Shown one piece after another: positions 41,252-49,752 of a stretch of 64,000 bases of DNA (positions are counted from its first letter, which is position 1; each line of letters starts with the position of its first letter). Source of the stretch: Bradyrhizobium sp. 21 (GTDB taxonomy: Bacteria; Pseudomonadota; Alphaproteobacteria; Rhizobiales; Xanthobacteraceae); NCBI RefSeq assembly GCF_023073335.1, contig NZ_JADPJG010000035.1, positions 30,872-94,871 of the forward strand, given 5' to 3'. The notes under the pieces were generated by a model. It saw only the letters and a list, made by a program, of their open reading frames with translations. It made no database searches and was not told where the DNA came from. Made by a program: the position numbers and the translations under genes.

Positions 41252-41361
41252 GGCGCCGCCACAGCCACAATCGTGCCGCAGCAATTCACGAGCCAAAAAT
41301 TCCCATGCGCTACCCCAAGTTTTCCTGAGGCCCGGCTTTGAGCGGTTGGATTCAAGGCAAG

Positions 41362-41964
41362 ATGCAGCTGTCCGGACGCGGGGTCATTTGCGTGCGGGGT
41401 GGCCGCGAGGTGTTTTCCGGACTCGATTTCGAGGCCGGCTCCGGCGAAGCCGTGGCGGTCGTGGGCCGCAACGGATCGGGCAAGACCTCGCTGCTGCGGA
41501 TGATCGCGGGCCTGCTCATTCCGGCTGGCGGGACAATCGCCCTGGATGAGGGCGATGCCGAACTGACACTGCCGGAACAGTGCCACTATCTCGGCCATCG
41601 CGACGCCCTGAAGCCCGCCCTGAGCGTGGCTGAAAACCTGTCGTTCTGGGCTGATTTTCTGGGCGGCGAGCGCAGTGACGCCGCCGAGAGCCTCGCCACC
41701 GTCGGCCTCGCCCATGCCACTCATCTGCCCGCCGCCTTCCTGTCCGCCGGCCAGCGCCGCCGGCTCTCGCTGGCCCGGCTGCTGACGGTCCGCCGGCCGG
41801 TCTGGCTGCTGGACGAGCCGACCAATGCGCTTGATGTCGCCGGCCAGGACATGTTCGGCGGCCTGATGCGCGACCACCTCGGCCGGGGCGGCCTGATCGT
41901 GGCGGCGACCCATGCGCCGCTCGGGATCGATTCGCGGGAGCTTCGGATCGGGGGGGTGGGATGA
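41362..41964 (+). CDS. ccmA: Haem ABC exporter ATP-binding protein CcmA
   Basis: 200 residues from ATG 41362 (AAGGCAAG upstream); a TTG at 41338 would add 8 residues. ATPase of the CcmABCD complex that releases holo-CcmE. Walker A 'VVGRNGSGKTSLLRMIAGLL', signature 'LSAGQRRRLSLARLL' (the CcmA variant LSAGQ), Walker B 'PVWLLDEPTNALD', H-loop 'VAATHAPLG'. Short length is normal for CcmA. Confidence 0.96.
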   Translation: MQLSGRGVICVRGGREVFSGLDFEAGSGEAVAVVGRNGSGKTSLLRMIAGLLIPAGGTIALDEGDAELTLPEQCHYLGHRDALKPALSVAENLSFWADFLGGERSDAAESLATVGLAHATHLPAAFLSAGQRRRLSLARLLTVRRPVWLLDEPTNALDVAGQDMFGGLMRDHLGRGGLIVAATHAPLGIDSRELRIGGVG

Positions 41965-42035
41965 GGTTTACGGACCCTCAGCTTTTCGAGCGGCTGGGCA
42001 CGGCTCTCGCACCTTGGGCGCAGCCGTCGCCGCGG

Positions 42036-42164
42036 GCTCCCTTGCCTCTCCCGCTTGCGGGAGAGGTCGGCGCGCAGCGCCGGGTGAGGGTTCTCTCCTC
42101 TGGGAGAATCTTCATTGTCGAGAAACCCTCTCCCCGGCCCTCCCCCGCAAGCGGGGGAGGGAGC
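42036..42164. repeat. Palindromic repeat E between ccmA and ccmB
   Basis: GCTCCCTTGCCTCTCCCGCT / AGCGGGGGAGGGAGC-type ends with inner 'GGTGAGGGTTCTCTCC' and 'GAGAAACCCTCTCCCC' arms form a long double hairpin. It explains the 232-nt gap between ccmA and ccmB, which normally nearly touch. Confidence 0.82.
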
Positions 42165-42196
42165 GCACCGCCCTCGGGGCACGATGGGAGCGCCCC

Positions 42197-42865
42197 ATGA
42201 CCGCTCTCGCCGCCCTCATCCGCCGGGACATGCGGATCGCGCTCCGGGTCGGCGGCGGGGCGCTGATCGGCGTGCTGTTCTTCCTGACCGTGGTGGTGCT
42301 GATGCCGTTTGCGGTGGGCCCGGACCTGGCACTGCTATCGCGGCTCGGGCCGGCGATCCTGTGGCTGGGCGCGCTGCTGGCGAGCCTGCTCACCCTGGAC
42401 CGACTGTTCATGGCCGACCACGAGGACGGCTCGCTCGACCTGATCACGATGAGCCGGACGCCGCTGGAACTGGCCTGCGCCGCCAAGGCGCTGGCGCATT
42501 GGCTGGCGGCCGGCCTGCCGCTGATTGTCGCAACCCCCGTGCTCGGCCTGCTGCTCAACCTCGACATGGTCGCGACCGGCGCGGTGGCGCTGACACTTTT
42601 GGCCGGCACCCCGGCGCTGACATTCACCGGCATGATCGGCGCCGCGCTGGCCGTGACGCTGCATCGCGGCGGGCTCCTGATGGCCGTGCTGGTGCTGCCG
42701 CTGTCGATCCCGGTGCTGATTTTCGGGGTCGCGGCCTCGCAGGCCGTGATCGTCGGACCCATGAATTTCGGCGCGCCGTTCTCGATCCTGTGCGCGCTGT
42801 CGCTGGTCAGCCTCGTGGTCGGCCCGTTCGCCGCAGCGGCGAGCCTGAGGCAGGGGCTCGACTGA
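42197..42865 (+). CDS. ccmB: Haem exporter protein CcmB
   Basis: 222 residues from ATG 42197, the exact family length; upstream extension runs into repeat E. Membrane subunit of the CcmAB transporter. Six hydrophobic segments; 'LIRRDMRIALRVGGGALIGVLFFL', 'FMADHEDGSLDLITMSRTPLELACAAKALAHWL' and 'LSIPVLIFGVAASQA' are CcmB signatures. ccmC follows 76 nt later. Confidence 0.96.
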   Translation: MTALAALIRRDMRIALRVGGGALIGVLFFLTVVVLMPFAVGPDLALLSRLGPAILWLGALLASLLTLDRLFMADHEDGSLDLITMSRTPLELACAAKALAHWLAAGLPLIVATPVLGLLLNLDMVATGAVALTLLAGTPALTFTGMIGAALAVTLHRGGLLMAVLVLPLSIPVLIFGVAASQAVIVGPMNFGAPFSILCALSLVSLVVGPFAAAASLRQGLD

Positions 42866-42941
42866 CCTTGACCCCGATCAACTTTCGCGGCCCGCTTTTA
42901 TGCCGATTGCCTGAGCGCTGACCTGTGATTAACAGGATACC

Positions 42942-43733
42942 ATGACGCTGATCGACCTCGCCAACCCCACACGGTTCCTCGCGCTGACAGCGCGCCTGCT
43001 GCCGTGGCTTGCGGCTGCGACAATCATCCTGCTCGCGATCGGGCTCTACCAGTCCGCCAACGCGCCCGACGATTATCAGCAGGGCGCGACGGTGAAGATC
43101 ATGTTCATCCACGTTCCCAACGCCTGGCTGTCGATGTTCGTCTGGGGCGTGATGAGCATCGCCTCGCTGGGCACGCTGGTGTGGCGGCATCCGCTCGCCG
43201 ACGTCGCGGCGAAAGCCGCGGCTCCAATCGGCGCCAGCTTCACGTTCCTCGCGCTGCTGACGGGCTCGCTGTGGGGCCGGCCGATGTGGGGCGCCTATTG
43301 GGAATGGGACGCGCGGCTGACCTCGGTCTTGATTCTCTTCCTGATGTATCTCGGCCTGATGGCGCTGTGGCGCGCGGTCGACGATCCCTCGCGCGCGGCG
43401 CGCGCCGCCGCCGTGCTGACGCTTGTGGGGGCGATCAATTTGCCGATCATCAAGTTCTCCGTCGATTGGTGGAACACGCTGCACCAGCCGGCCTCGGTGA
43501 TGCGGATGGGCGGTGCGACGCTCGACAAGTCCTTTCTGATTCCGCTGCTGGTGATGGCGATCGCCTTCACGCTGCTGTTCGTCACGCTGCATCTGGCTGC
43601 GATGCGCAACGAGATTTTGCGCCGCCGTGTCCGCTCGCTGCAGATGATGCAGGCGAGCCAGGTCGCGTTTTCGAGCGAAGTGGGCACCGGTTCGCGTGAA
43701 GAAAACGCGACAAAAGAAGTCGGGGCTGCATGA
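42942..43733 (+). CDS. ccmC: Haem transporter CcmC
   Basis: 263 residues. Delivers haem to CcmE in the periplasm. Six TM segments; the tryptophan-rich periplasmic haem motif 'GSLWGRPMWGAYWEWDARLTS' is intact, with conserved His in 'MFIHVPNAWLSMF' and 'WWNTLHQPASV'. It overlaps ccmD by 4 nt. Confidence 0.98.
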   Translation: MTLIDLANPTRFLALTARLLPWLAAATIILLAIGLYQSANAPDDYQQGATVKIMFIHVPNAWLSMFVWGVMSIASLGTLVWRHPLADVAAKAAAPIGASFTFLALLTGSLWGRPMWGAYWEWDARLTSVLILFLMYLGLMALWRAVDDPSRAARAAAVLTLVGAINLPIIKFSVDWWNTLHQPASVMRMGGATLDKSFLIPLLVMAIAFTLLFVTLHLAAMRNEILRRRVRSLQMMQASQVAFSSEVGTGSREENATKEVGAA

Positions 43734-43915
43734 CGATGTCGCTTGGTCCCTACGCGTCCTTCATCGTGACGTCCTACGCAGCTGCGGCGCTCGTCGTGGT
43801 GATACTGATCGGCTGGATCGTGCTCGACTATCGCAACCAGACCCAGCGCCTGCGCGAGTTCGATCGCAGCGGCGTCACGCGCCGTTCGGGGCGCAGCGCC
43901 ACGGATAGATCATGA
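43730..43915 (+). CDS. ccmD: Haem exporter protein CcmD
   Basis: 61 residues. Small single-pass protein stabilising the CcmC-CcmE-haem complex. 'SLGPYASFIVTSYAAAALVVVILIGWIVLDYRNQTQRL' has the CcmD pattern: Tyr-rich N-terminus, one TM segment and basic C-terminus. It overlaps ccmC and ccmG by 4 nt each, giving translational coupling on both sides. Confidence 0.94.
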   Translation: MTMSLGPYASFIVTSYAAAALVVVILIGWIVLDYRNQTQRLREFDRSGVTRRSGRSATDRS

Positions 43916-44505
43916 GCGATCAATCGACCTCCGCATCGCCGCCGCGCCGCACCTTCCTGATGGTGCTGCCGCTGATTGTCTTCATCGGCCTTGCATTGCT
44001 GTTCTGGTTCCGGCTCGGCAGCGGCGATCCCTCACGGATTCCCTCCGCGCTGATCGGACGGCCGGCGCCGCAAACCATGCTGCCGCCGCTCGACGGATTG
44101 CAGGCTGACAACGCGCAGATCCCTGGCCTCGATCCCGCCGCCTTCAAGGGCAAGGTCAGCCTCGTCAATGTCTGGGCGTCCTGGTGCGTGCCGTGCCACG
44201 ACGAGGCGCCGCTCCTGACCGAACTCGCCAAGGACAAGCGCTTCCAGCTCGTCGGCATCAATTACAAGGACGCTGCCGACAATGCGCGGCGCTTCCTCGG
44301 GCGCTACGGCAACCCGTTCGGCCGCGTCGGCGTGGACGCCAACGGCCGCGCCTCGATCGAATGGGGCGTTTATGGCGTACCGGAAACGTTCGTCGTCGGG
44401 CCCGAGGGCACCATCCTCTACAAGCTGGTCGGACCGATCACACCGGAGAACTATCGGACGGTGCTGCTGCCGCAGATGGAGAAGGCGCTGAAGGCTGGAT
44501 CGTAG
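43912..44505 (+). CDS. ccmG: Thiol:disulfide interchange protein CcmG/DsbE
   Basis: 197 residues. N-terminal TM anchor (about 12-34, 'FLMVLPLIVFIGLALLFWF') and a periplasmic thioredoxin domain with active site 'VWASWCVPCHDEAPLL' and cis-Pro region 'YGVPETFVVGPEGTI'. It keeps apocytochrome c Cys residues reduced for haem attachment. Last gene of the ccm operon here; repeat B3 follows. Confidence 0.97.
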   Translation: MSDQSTSASPPRRTFLMVLPLIVFIGLALLFWFRLGSGDPSRIPSALIGRPAPQTMLPPLDGLQADNAQIPGLDPAAFKGKVSLVNVWASWCVPCHDEAPLLTELAKDKRFQLVGINYKDAADNARRFLGRYGNPFGRVGVDANGRASIEWGVYGVPETFVVGPEGTILYKLVGPITPENYRTVLLPQMEKALKAGS

Positions 44506-44513
44506 TACGGGCC

Positions 44514-44633
44514 GTGCCCCGGACGCAGCGCAGCGCTTCTTCAGCGGTGCGCTGCAGAGCCGGGGCCCATGCCAGCAGCTCGATCGCGGCCTTCTGGGTC
44601 CCGGATCGCGCTTCGCGCATCCGGGACACGAGA
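44514..44633. repeat. Palindromic repeat B, copy 3
   Basis: Ends GTGCCCCGGACGC and GCATCCGGGACACGAGA, inner 'GCAGAGCCGGGGCCCATG' and 'CTGGGTCCCGG'. It is inverted relative to the copies at 12771 and 29796 and lies between convergent ccmG and ispZ. Confidence 0.86.
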
Positions 44634-44638
44634 CCTAA

Positions 44639-45241
44639 CTACCCCTTCCGCACATCCCCCGCCTCAGCCTCGCTCGCTTCCAGCGACACCGGCTCGAGAT
44701 GATAGCGCTTGGTCAGCGGCATCTGAGCGATGGCGAAGACCATGGTCAGCGGGGTGACGCCGAACACCTTGAAGTTCACCCAGAAATCCGTGCTCTGGGT
44801 GCGCCAGACGATCTCGTTCAACACCGCCATGCCGGCAAAGAATAGCGCCCAGCGCAGCGTCAGGATGCGCCAGCCCTGCGGCGTGAGATTGAACATCTGG
44901 TCGAACATGACCGCGATGAAGGAGCGGCCGAACAACAGGCCGCCGCCGAGGATCGCGGCGAACAGGGCATAGATGATGGTCGGCTTGACCTTGATGAAGG
45001 TCTCGTCGTGCAGCACCAGCGTCAACGTGCCGAACACCAGCACGATGACGCCTGTGACGATCGCCATGATCGGGATGTGCCGCGTCACCACATAGGAGGC
45101 GATCATCGCCGCGACGATCGCGACCATGAAGGCGCCGGTCGCGGCGAACAGGTTGAACTTCGCGTTGACGAAGAAGAACACGAGCAGCGGACCAAGCTCG
45201 GTCGCGAGCTTGAACAGCGGATGCGGCTGGGTCTTGTCCAT
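44639..45241 (-). CDS. yciB: Inner membrane-spanning protein YciB / septation protein A
   Basis: 200 residues, five or six TM segments. 'LATELGPLLVFFFVNAKFNLFAATGAFMVAIVAAMIASYVV' and 'VALWRTQSTDFWVNFKVFGVTPLTMVFAIAQMPLTKRY'-type C-terminus are family signatures (IspZ/YciB). Needed for normal cell envelope and septation in some bacteria; molecular role unclear. It follows ftsY by 2 nt on the same strand, the usual ftsY-yciB pair in alphaproteobacteria. Confidence 0.94.
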   Translation of the reverse strand: MDKTQPHPLFKLATELGPLLVFFFVNAKFNLFAATGAFMVAIVAAMIASYVVTRHIPIMAIVTGVIVLVFGTLTLVLHDETFIKVKPTIIYALFAAILGGGLLFGRSFIAVMFDQMFNLTPQGWRILTLRWALFFAGMAVLNEIVWRTQSTDFWVNFKVFGVTPLTMVFAIAQMPLTKRYHLEPVSLEASEAEAGDVRKG

Positions 45242-45243
45242 TA

Positions 45244-46191
45244 TCAGCTTTCGATTCCAGCGATGGCGCGGGCGAAATCACGCGCGGTGAACGGCGCGAG
45301 ATCGTCGACGCCTTCGCCGACGCCGATGAAATGCACCGGCAATTTGAATTTTTCCGCGAGCGCCACCAGGATGCCGCCGCGGGCGGTGCCGTCGAGCTTG
45401 GTCATCACGAGGCCGGTGACCCCGGCGGTGCGATGGAAGGCCTCGACCTGCGACAGCGCGTTCTGGCCGACGGTGGCGTCCAGCACGAGCAGCACGGCAT
45501 GCGGCGCGCTCGCGTCCACCTTGCGGATGACACGCACGACCTTTTCGAGCTCGTTCATGAGCTCGGCCTTGTTCTGCAGGCGCCCCGCAGTGTCGATCAG
45601 GAGCACATCGACGGCCTGCTCCTTCGCCGCCGTCAGCGCGCTGAAGGCAAGGCTCGCCGAATCCGATCCCTGGGCGCCGGCGATGACCGGCGTCTTCGTG
45701 CGGTCGCCCCAGACCTTGAGCTGCTCGATCGCGGCTGCGCGAAACGTGTCGCCGGCGGCCAGCATCACCTTGCGGCCTTCGGATGCGAATTTTTGCGAGA
45801 GTTTGCCGATGGTGGTGGTCTTGCCGGAGCCGTTGACGCCGACCACGAGGATGACGAACGGCTTCTTGGCCGTGTCGATCTCGAGCGGCTTGGCCACTAG
45901 CGCCAGCACCTTCTCGACCTCGGTCGCCACGACGTCCTTGACCTCGTCCGCCGAGATCGCCTTGTCGTAGCGCCCGGTGCCGACGGCGTCCGCAATCCGC
46001 ACCGCGACCGAGGTGCCGAGGTCGGCGCGCAGCAGCACGTCCTCGATGTCGTCGAGCATGGCGCGGTCGAGCTTGCGCTTGGTGACGAGATCGGCGACCG
46101 CGGTCCCGAGCGAGGACGAGGTGCGCTTCAGCCCGTCGGACAGGCGGCGCCACCAGCTCTGCTTGGGGGTCTCGGGGGTGGTATCGTTCAT
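45244..46191 (-). CDS. ftsY: Signal recognition particle receptor FtsY
   Basis: 315 residues. GTPase receptor for the SRP. N-domain helix bundle (about 15-95, 'LKRTSSSLGTAVADLVTKRKLDRAMLDDIEDVLLRADLG') and G-domain with G1 'VVGVNGSGKTTTIGKLS', 'AAGDTFRAAAIEQLKVW', G3 'VLLIDTAGRLQNKAELMNEL', G4 'VMTKLDGTARGG', and the end 'GVGEGVDDLAPFTARDFARAI'. The acidic A domain is nearly absent, as usual in alphaproteobacteria. Its partner ffh is 8 kb away. Confidence 0.98.
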   Translation of the reverse strand: MNDTTPETPKQSWWRRLSDGLKRTSSSLGTAVADLVTKRKLDRAMLDDIEDVLLRADLGTSVAVRIADAVGTGRYDKAISADEVKDVVATEVEKVLALVAKPLEIDTAKKPFVILVVGVNGSGKTTTIGKLSQKFASEGRKVMLAAGDTFRAAAIEQLKVWGDRTKTPVIAGAQGSDSASLAFSALTAAKEQAVDVLLIDTAGRLQNKAELMNELEKVVRVIRKVDASAPHAVLLVLDATVGQNALSQVEAFHRTAGVTGLVMTKLDGTARGGILVALAEKFKLPVHFIGVGEGVDDLAPFTARDFARAIAGIES

Positions 46192-46232
46192 GGTGGCGGT
46201 GTGTTAGCCGTTCCGGCTCCCAAACGAAAGTC

Positions 46233-46970
46233 TTGAGCGAAAGTCTCGCCGATACGAAAGTCCTGCAATTGCTCGATGTTCCCGCGTTGACCGCCGACGA
46301 GATCATGGCCCGCGTGCTCCATCGCGACGGGCTGATGCTGGTCATCGACAAGCCGTCGGGCCTGCCGGTGCATCGCGGCCCCAAGGGCGGCGCCAATCTG
46401 GAGGATTCCTTCGACGCGCTGCGTTTCGGCCTGCCGCGGCCGCCGGTGCTGGCCCACCGGCTGGACAAGGATACCTCCGGTTGTCTCATTCTCGGCCGCC
46501 ATCGCAAGGCGACCGCGTCGCTCGGCCTTCTCTTCAAGCATGGCAAGATCGGCAAGACCTACTGGACCGTGGTCGAGGGTGGCCCTGCCGAGGACGAAGG
46601 CACCATCGACATGCCGCTCGGCCGGCTCAATGCCGAGCGCGGCTGGTGGCAGAAGCCCGACCCCGAGGGTCAGAAGGCGGTCACCAACTGGAAGGTGATG
46701 GGCCGGGGCGACGGCCTGACCTGGCTTGCCATGGAACCGGTGACCGGCCGGACCCATCAATTGCGGGTGCATTCGTCCGCGACCGGCTGGCCGATCTTCG
46801 GCGATAACATTTACGGCAACGGCCCGCGCTTCGGCGAGCCGAAGCTGCACCTGCATTCCCGCGAGATCGTGGTGCCGATCTCCCGCAACAAGGAGCCGGT
46901 CCGCGTGGTGGCCCCGGCGCCCGCTCACATGCACGAGAAGCTCCGCGCCTGCGGGTGGAATGGGGAATAG
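46233..46970 (+). CDS. RluA-family RNA pseudouridine synthase
   Basis: 245 residues. The predicted start TTG 46233 gives 'MSESLADTKVLQLLDVPALTADEIMARVLHRDGLMLVIDKPSGLPVHRGPKGG', a good family N-terminus; an ATG lies at codon 25. Catalytic Asp in 'LAHRLDKDTSGCLILGR'; 'GKTYWTVVEG' and 'EPVTGRTHQLRVHSSATGWPIFGDNIYG' follow. There is no S4 domain, so it is a short RluA/RluC-like enzyme; target RNA unknown. It diverges from ftsY by 41 nt, a short shared promoter gap. Confidence 0.92.
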   Translation: MSESLADTKVLQLLDVPALTADEIMARVLHRDGLMLVIDKPSGLPVHRGPKGGANLEDSFDALRFGLPRPPVLAHRLDKDTSGCLILGRHRKATASLGLLFKHGKIGKTYWTVVEGGPAEDEGTIDMPLGRLNAERGWWQKPDPEGQKAVTNWKVMGRGDGLTWLAMEPVTGRTHQLRVHSSATGWPIFGDNIYGNGPRFGEPKLHLHSREIVVPISRNKEPVRVVAPAPAHMHEKLRACGWNGE

Positions 46971-46983
46971 CCCAACTGCTCGA

Positions 46984-47088
46984 CCCTCATGGTGAGGAGC
47001 GCGGAACGCGCGTCTCGAACCATGCAGGCCCGGCTGTCCCTGTGGTCATCCTTCGAGGCGCGCCGCTACGCGGCTCCTCAGGACGAGG
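46984..47088. repeat. Palindromic repeat D, copy 2
   Basis: CCCTCATGGTGAGGAGCGC, 'GTCTCGAACCATGCAGGCC' and 'CATCCTTCGAGGC', 'GGCTCCTCAGGACGAGG' mirror the repeat at 37250-37356 in inverse order. Confidence 0.82.
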
Positions 47089-47201
47089 AGCGGAGTGCCC
47101 GGCTATCGGGCCGTGGTTTACGAAACCTTCAGGGCTCGTCTCTAATGATAGCGATTGCTTAGAACAAGCTTCCGCAATCCGCTCAGGACGAGCTGCAGGT
47201 C

Positions 47202-48311
47202 ATGTCCACGGCCGAACTATCGATCATCGACGAGGTCGAGTCCGCGCTTCGGACAGGCTCCGCGGAAAAGGGCCTGGCAACCGCCCGCCGCGTCACCGAC
47301 CTATTCCTGTCCTCCGCCGGCAGTTTTGACGACGAGCAGATCGCGCTGTTCGACGACGTGCTCGACCGCCTGATCGGCACCATCGAGCTGCGCGCCATCG
47401 CCGACATGGGCGCGCGCGTTGCGCTGGCCGAGATCAGTGCGCAACTGGCGCCGATCGCACAGGCGCCGCCTTCCGTGATCCGCCGCCTCGCCAACAATGA
47501 CGAAATTCGCATCGCCGGTCCCGTGCTCCAGGAATCCGCGCGCCTCGACGATGGCGAACTGGTGAAGATCGCGTCATCGAAGGGCGAGCCGCATCTGCTC
47601 GCGGTCGCCGGGCGCTGGTGGCTGAAGGAGATCGTCACCGATGCGCTGCTGGCGCGCCGCTATCCCAGCGTCAGCCGGCGGCTCGCCGCCAATCCCGGCG
47701 CGCGCGTCTCGGGGAATGGATTCGCCGTCATCGTCGGACAGGCCGAGGCCGATCCCGAGCTCGCCGTCAGCGTCGGCGTCCGCGTCGATTTGCCATCGGA
47801 CATGCGCCGCCAATTGCTGCGTTCGGCGACGGATGTCGTCCGCATCCGACTGCTGTCGCGCGCGCCGCCGCATCTGTTCGAGGAAATCCAGAACGCGATC
47901 GCCGCAGTCACTGTCGGCGTCGAGCGGGAGATGTCCGGTGTCCGCGATTTCGAAGGCGCCAAGCGCGCGATCGCAAACCTCAAGGCCGCCGGCCAGCTCA
48001 CCGAGGCGACACTGTTCAGCTTTGCCACGCAACGACGCTATGAAGAAGCCGTGGCAGCGCTGGCGGCGCTGTCCGGATCGACCGTCGAAGTGATTCGTCC
48101 GCTGATGCAGAGCCTGCGCGAAGACGGCCTGCTGGTACCGTGCAAGGCGGCACAGCTCCGTTGGGAAACCACCGCCGCCGTCCTCGAAAGCCGTTTTGCA
48201 ACGGGCGCGATGAAGCCCGGGGACATCGCCAGGGCGCAAAGCAATTTCGCACGCATGACGCCGGAGAACGCGCGGCGGACGCTGCGGTTCTGGCAGGTGC
48301 GGGCGTTGTAG
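47202..48311 (+). CDS. DUF2336 domain-containing protein
   Basis: 369 residues, all-helical, no signal peptide. 'VTDLFLSSAGSFDDEQIALFDDVLDRLIGTIELRAIADMGARVALAEISAQLAPIAQAPPSVIRRLANNDEIRIAGPVLQES' is the DUF2336 (HEAT-repeat-like) pattern of alphaproteobacterial proteins. Function is not established. The gene stands alone between repeats D2 and A2. Confidence 0.9.
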   Translation: MSTAELSIIDEVESALRTGSAEKGLATARRVTDLFLSSAGSFDDEQIALFDDVLDRLIGTIELRAIADMGARVALAEISAQLAPIAQAPPSVIRRLANNDEIRIAGPVLQESARLDDGELVKIASSKGEPHLLAVAGRWWLKEIVTDALLARRYPSVSRRLAANPGARVSGNGFAVIVGQAEADPELAVSVGVRVDLPSDMRRQLLRSATDVVRIRLLSRAPPHLFEEIQNAIAAVTVGVEREMSGVRDFEGAKRAIANLKAAGQLTEATLFSFATQRRYEEAVAALAALSGSTVEVIRPLMQSLREDGLLVPCKAAQLRWETTAAVLESRFATGAMKPGDIARAQSNFARMTPENARRTLRFWQVRAL

Positions 48312-48348
48312 GGCGGCGCTTGGGGTACGCCGCGTCCACGCAACCGGT

Positions 48349-48484
48349 GTCGTCCTGGCGAACGCCAGGACCCATAACCCCAGGGAGAAGTTTGGCGAAG
48401 ATTCCCAGTTACTCTTTGCTGGGACAAGTACCGCGCGCAATCGATAGATCACGCGGTATGGGTCCTGGCGTTCGCCAGGACGAC
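48349..48484. repeat. Palindromic repeat A, copy 2
   Basis: Ends GTCGTCCTGGCGAACGCCAGG and CCTGGCGTTCGCCAGGACGAC, with CCGG changed to CTGG and compensated on the other arm. The shared interior 'AGATCACGCGGTATGGGTC' is as in 52353-52477. It lies between convergent DUF2336 and mtaB genes. Confidence 0.9.
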
Positions 48485-48498
48485 GGCGGAGTAAGCGG

Positions 48499-49752
48499 CT
48501 AAACCGTCAGCCGCTCGCCATCACTGCCGACAATCATCAGCGGCACCACGCTCCCAACACGCCCGCCTGCAATCGCCACCGGCAGATAGTGCTCCGTGCG
48601 ACCCTGCCCCTCGCTCTCGATCAGCACATCGCGCGTAGCACCGATCTCGGCTTGCAGCCGGCGGCGCAATGCCGCTTCGCCCGCCGCACGTAGACGCTTC
48701 GCACGTTCCTTGATCGCACCGCCCGCGACCTGCGGCATTCGCGCGGCCGGCGTGCCGGGACGGGGCGAATAGGGGAAGACATGGAGGAACGTCAGGCCGC
48801 ATTCCTCGACGAGATCCAGCGAACGCGAGAACATATCGTCGGTCTCGGTCGGAAAGCCCGCGATGATGTCGGCACCAAAGGCGATGTCCGGGCGCAGGCG
48901 GCGGACCTGGTCGCAGAAGGCGATCGCGTCATTCCGCGAATGCCGCCGCTTCATGCGCTTCAGGATCATGTCGTCGCCGGATTGCAGCGACAGATGCAGA
49001 TGCGGCATCAGGCGAGCATCGTCGGCGATGGCATCGAGCAGGTCACTATCCGCCTCGATCGAATCGATCGAGGAGATGCGCAGCCGTTTCAGTGCCGGCA
49101 CATGCCGCAAGATCTGCTTCGTCAGCAGGCCGAGCTTTGGCGCGCCCGGCAGATCGGCGCCGTAGCTGGTGAGGTCGACGCCGGTCAGCACGATCTCGGC
49201 GTGGCCGCGTTCGACCAGCGTCCGCACCTGATCGACCACCGCGCCCATTGGTACCGAGCGTGAATTGCCGCGGCCGTAAGGGATGATGCAGAAGGTGCAG
49301 CGATGATCGCAGCCGTTCTGCACCTGCACGAACACGCGCGGCAGGCCGCTCGCAAAGCCGTCGATGAGATGCGGCGCCATCTGCTTCACCGCCATGATGT
49401 CGCTGACGGCGATTTTTTCGCTCGCACCGAGCTCGAAAGCTGCACGCGCCTCGCGCCAGGCGCTGCTGCGCATCTTGTCGTCATTGCCGACGACGCGGTC
49501 GACCTCGGCCATCCCGGCGAACATCCCGCTCTGCGTCTGCGCCGCGCAGCCGGTGACGACGATCCGCGCACTGGGCCGTTCGCGCTTCAATTTGCGGATC
49601 GACTGCCGCGCCTGCGCCACCGCCTCGTTGGTGACCGCGCAGCTGTTGATGACGATGGTGTCGCACAGGCCCGCGCCTTCGGCCTCGCGGCGGATCACTT
49701 CGGCCTCGAAGGCATTGAGGCGGCAGCCGAAGGTGACGACTTCGACGGCCAT
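48499..49752 (-). CDS. mtaB: tRNA t6A37 methylthiotransferase MtaB
   Basis: 417 residues. Radical-SAM enzyme making ms2t6A at tRNA position 37. The UPF0004 domain has cluster Cys10 ('TFGCRLNAFE'), Cys38 ('INSCAVTNEA') and Cys69 ('VTGCAAQTQ'); the radical-SAM cluster is Cys148-x3-Cys152-x2-Cys155 ('NGCDHRCTFCIIPYGRGNSR'). 'LRISSIDSIEAD', 'LSLQSGDDMILKRMKRRHSR' and a C-terminal TRAM region follow. The start overlaps the dapF stop by 1 nt. Confidence 0.96.
   Translation of the reverse strand: MAVEVVTFGCRLNAFEAEVIRREAEGAGLCDTIVINSCAVTNEAVAQARQSIRKLKRERPSARIVVTGCAAQTQSGMFAGMAEVDRVVGNDDKMRSSAWREARAAFELGASEKIAVSDIMAVKQMAPHLIDGFASGLPRVFVQVQNGCDHRCTFCIIPYGRGNSRSVPMGAVVDQVRTLVERGHAEIVLTGVDLTSYGADLPGAPKLGLLTKQILRHVPALKRLRISSIDSIEADSDLLDAIADDARLMPHLHLSLQSGDDMILKRMKRRHSRNDAIAFCDQVRRLRPDIAFGADIIAGFPTETDDMFSRSLDLVEECGLTFLHVFPYSPRPGTPAARMPQVAGGAIKERAKRLRAAGEAALRRRLQAEIGATRDVLIESEGQGRTEHYLPVAIAGGRVGSVVPLMIVGSDGERLTV

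Noticed and set aside
46224..46262. CGAAAGTC occurring three times before the RluA-type gene
   Set aside because: Short (8-bp) and partly coding; too weak to claim as a control element.
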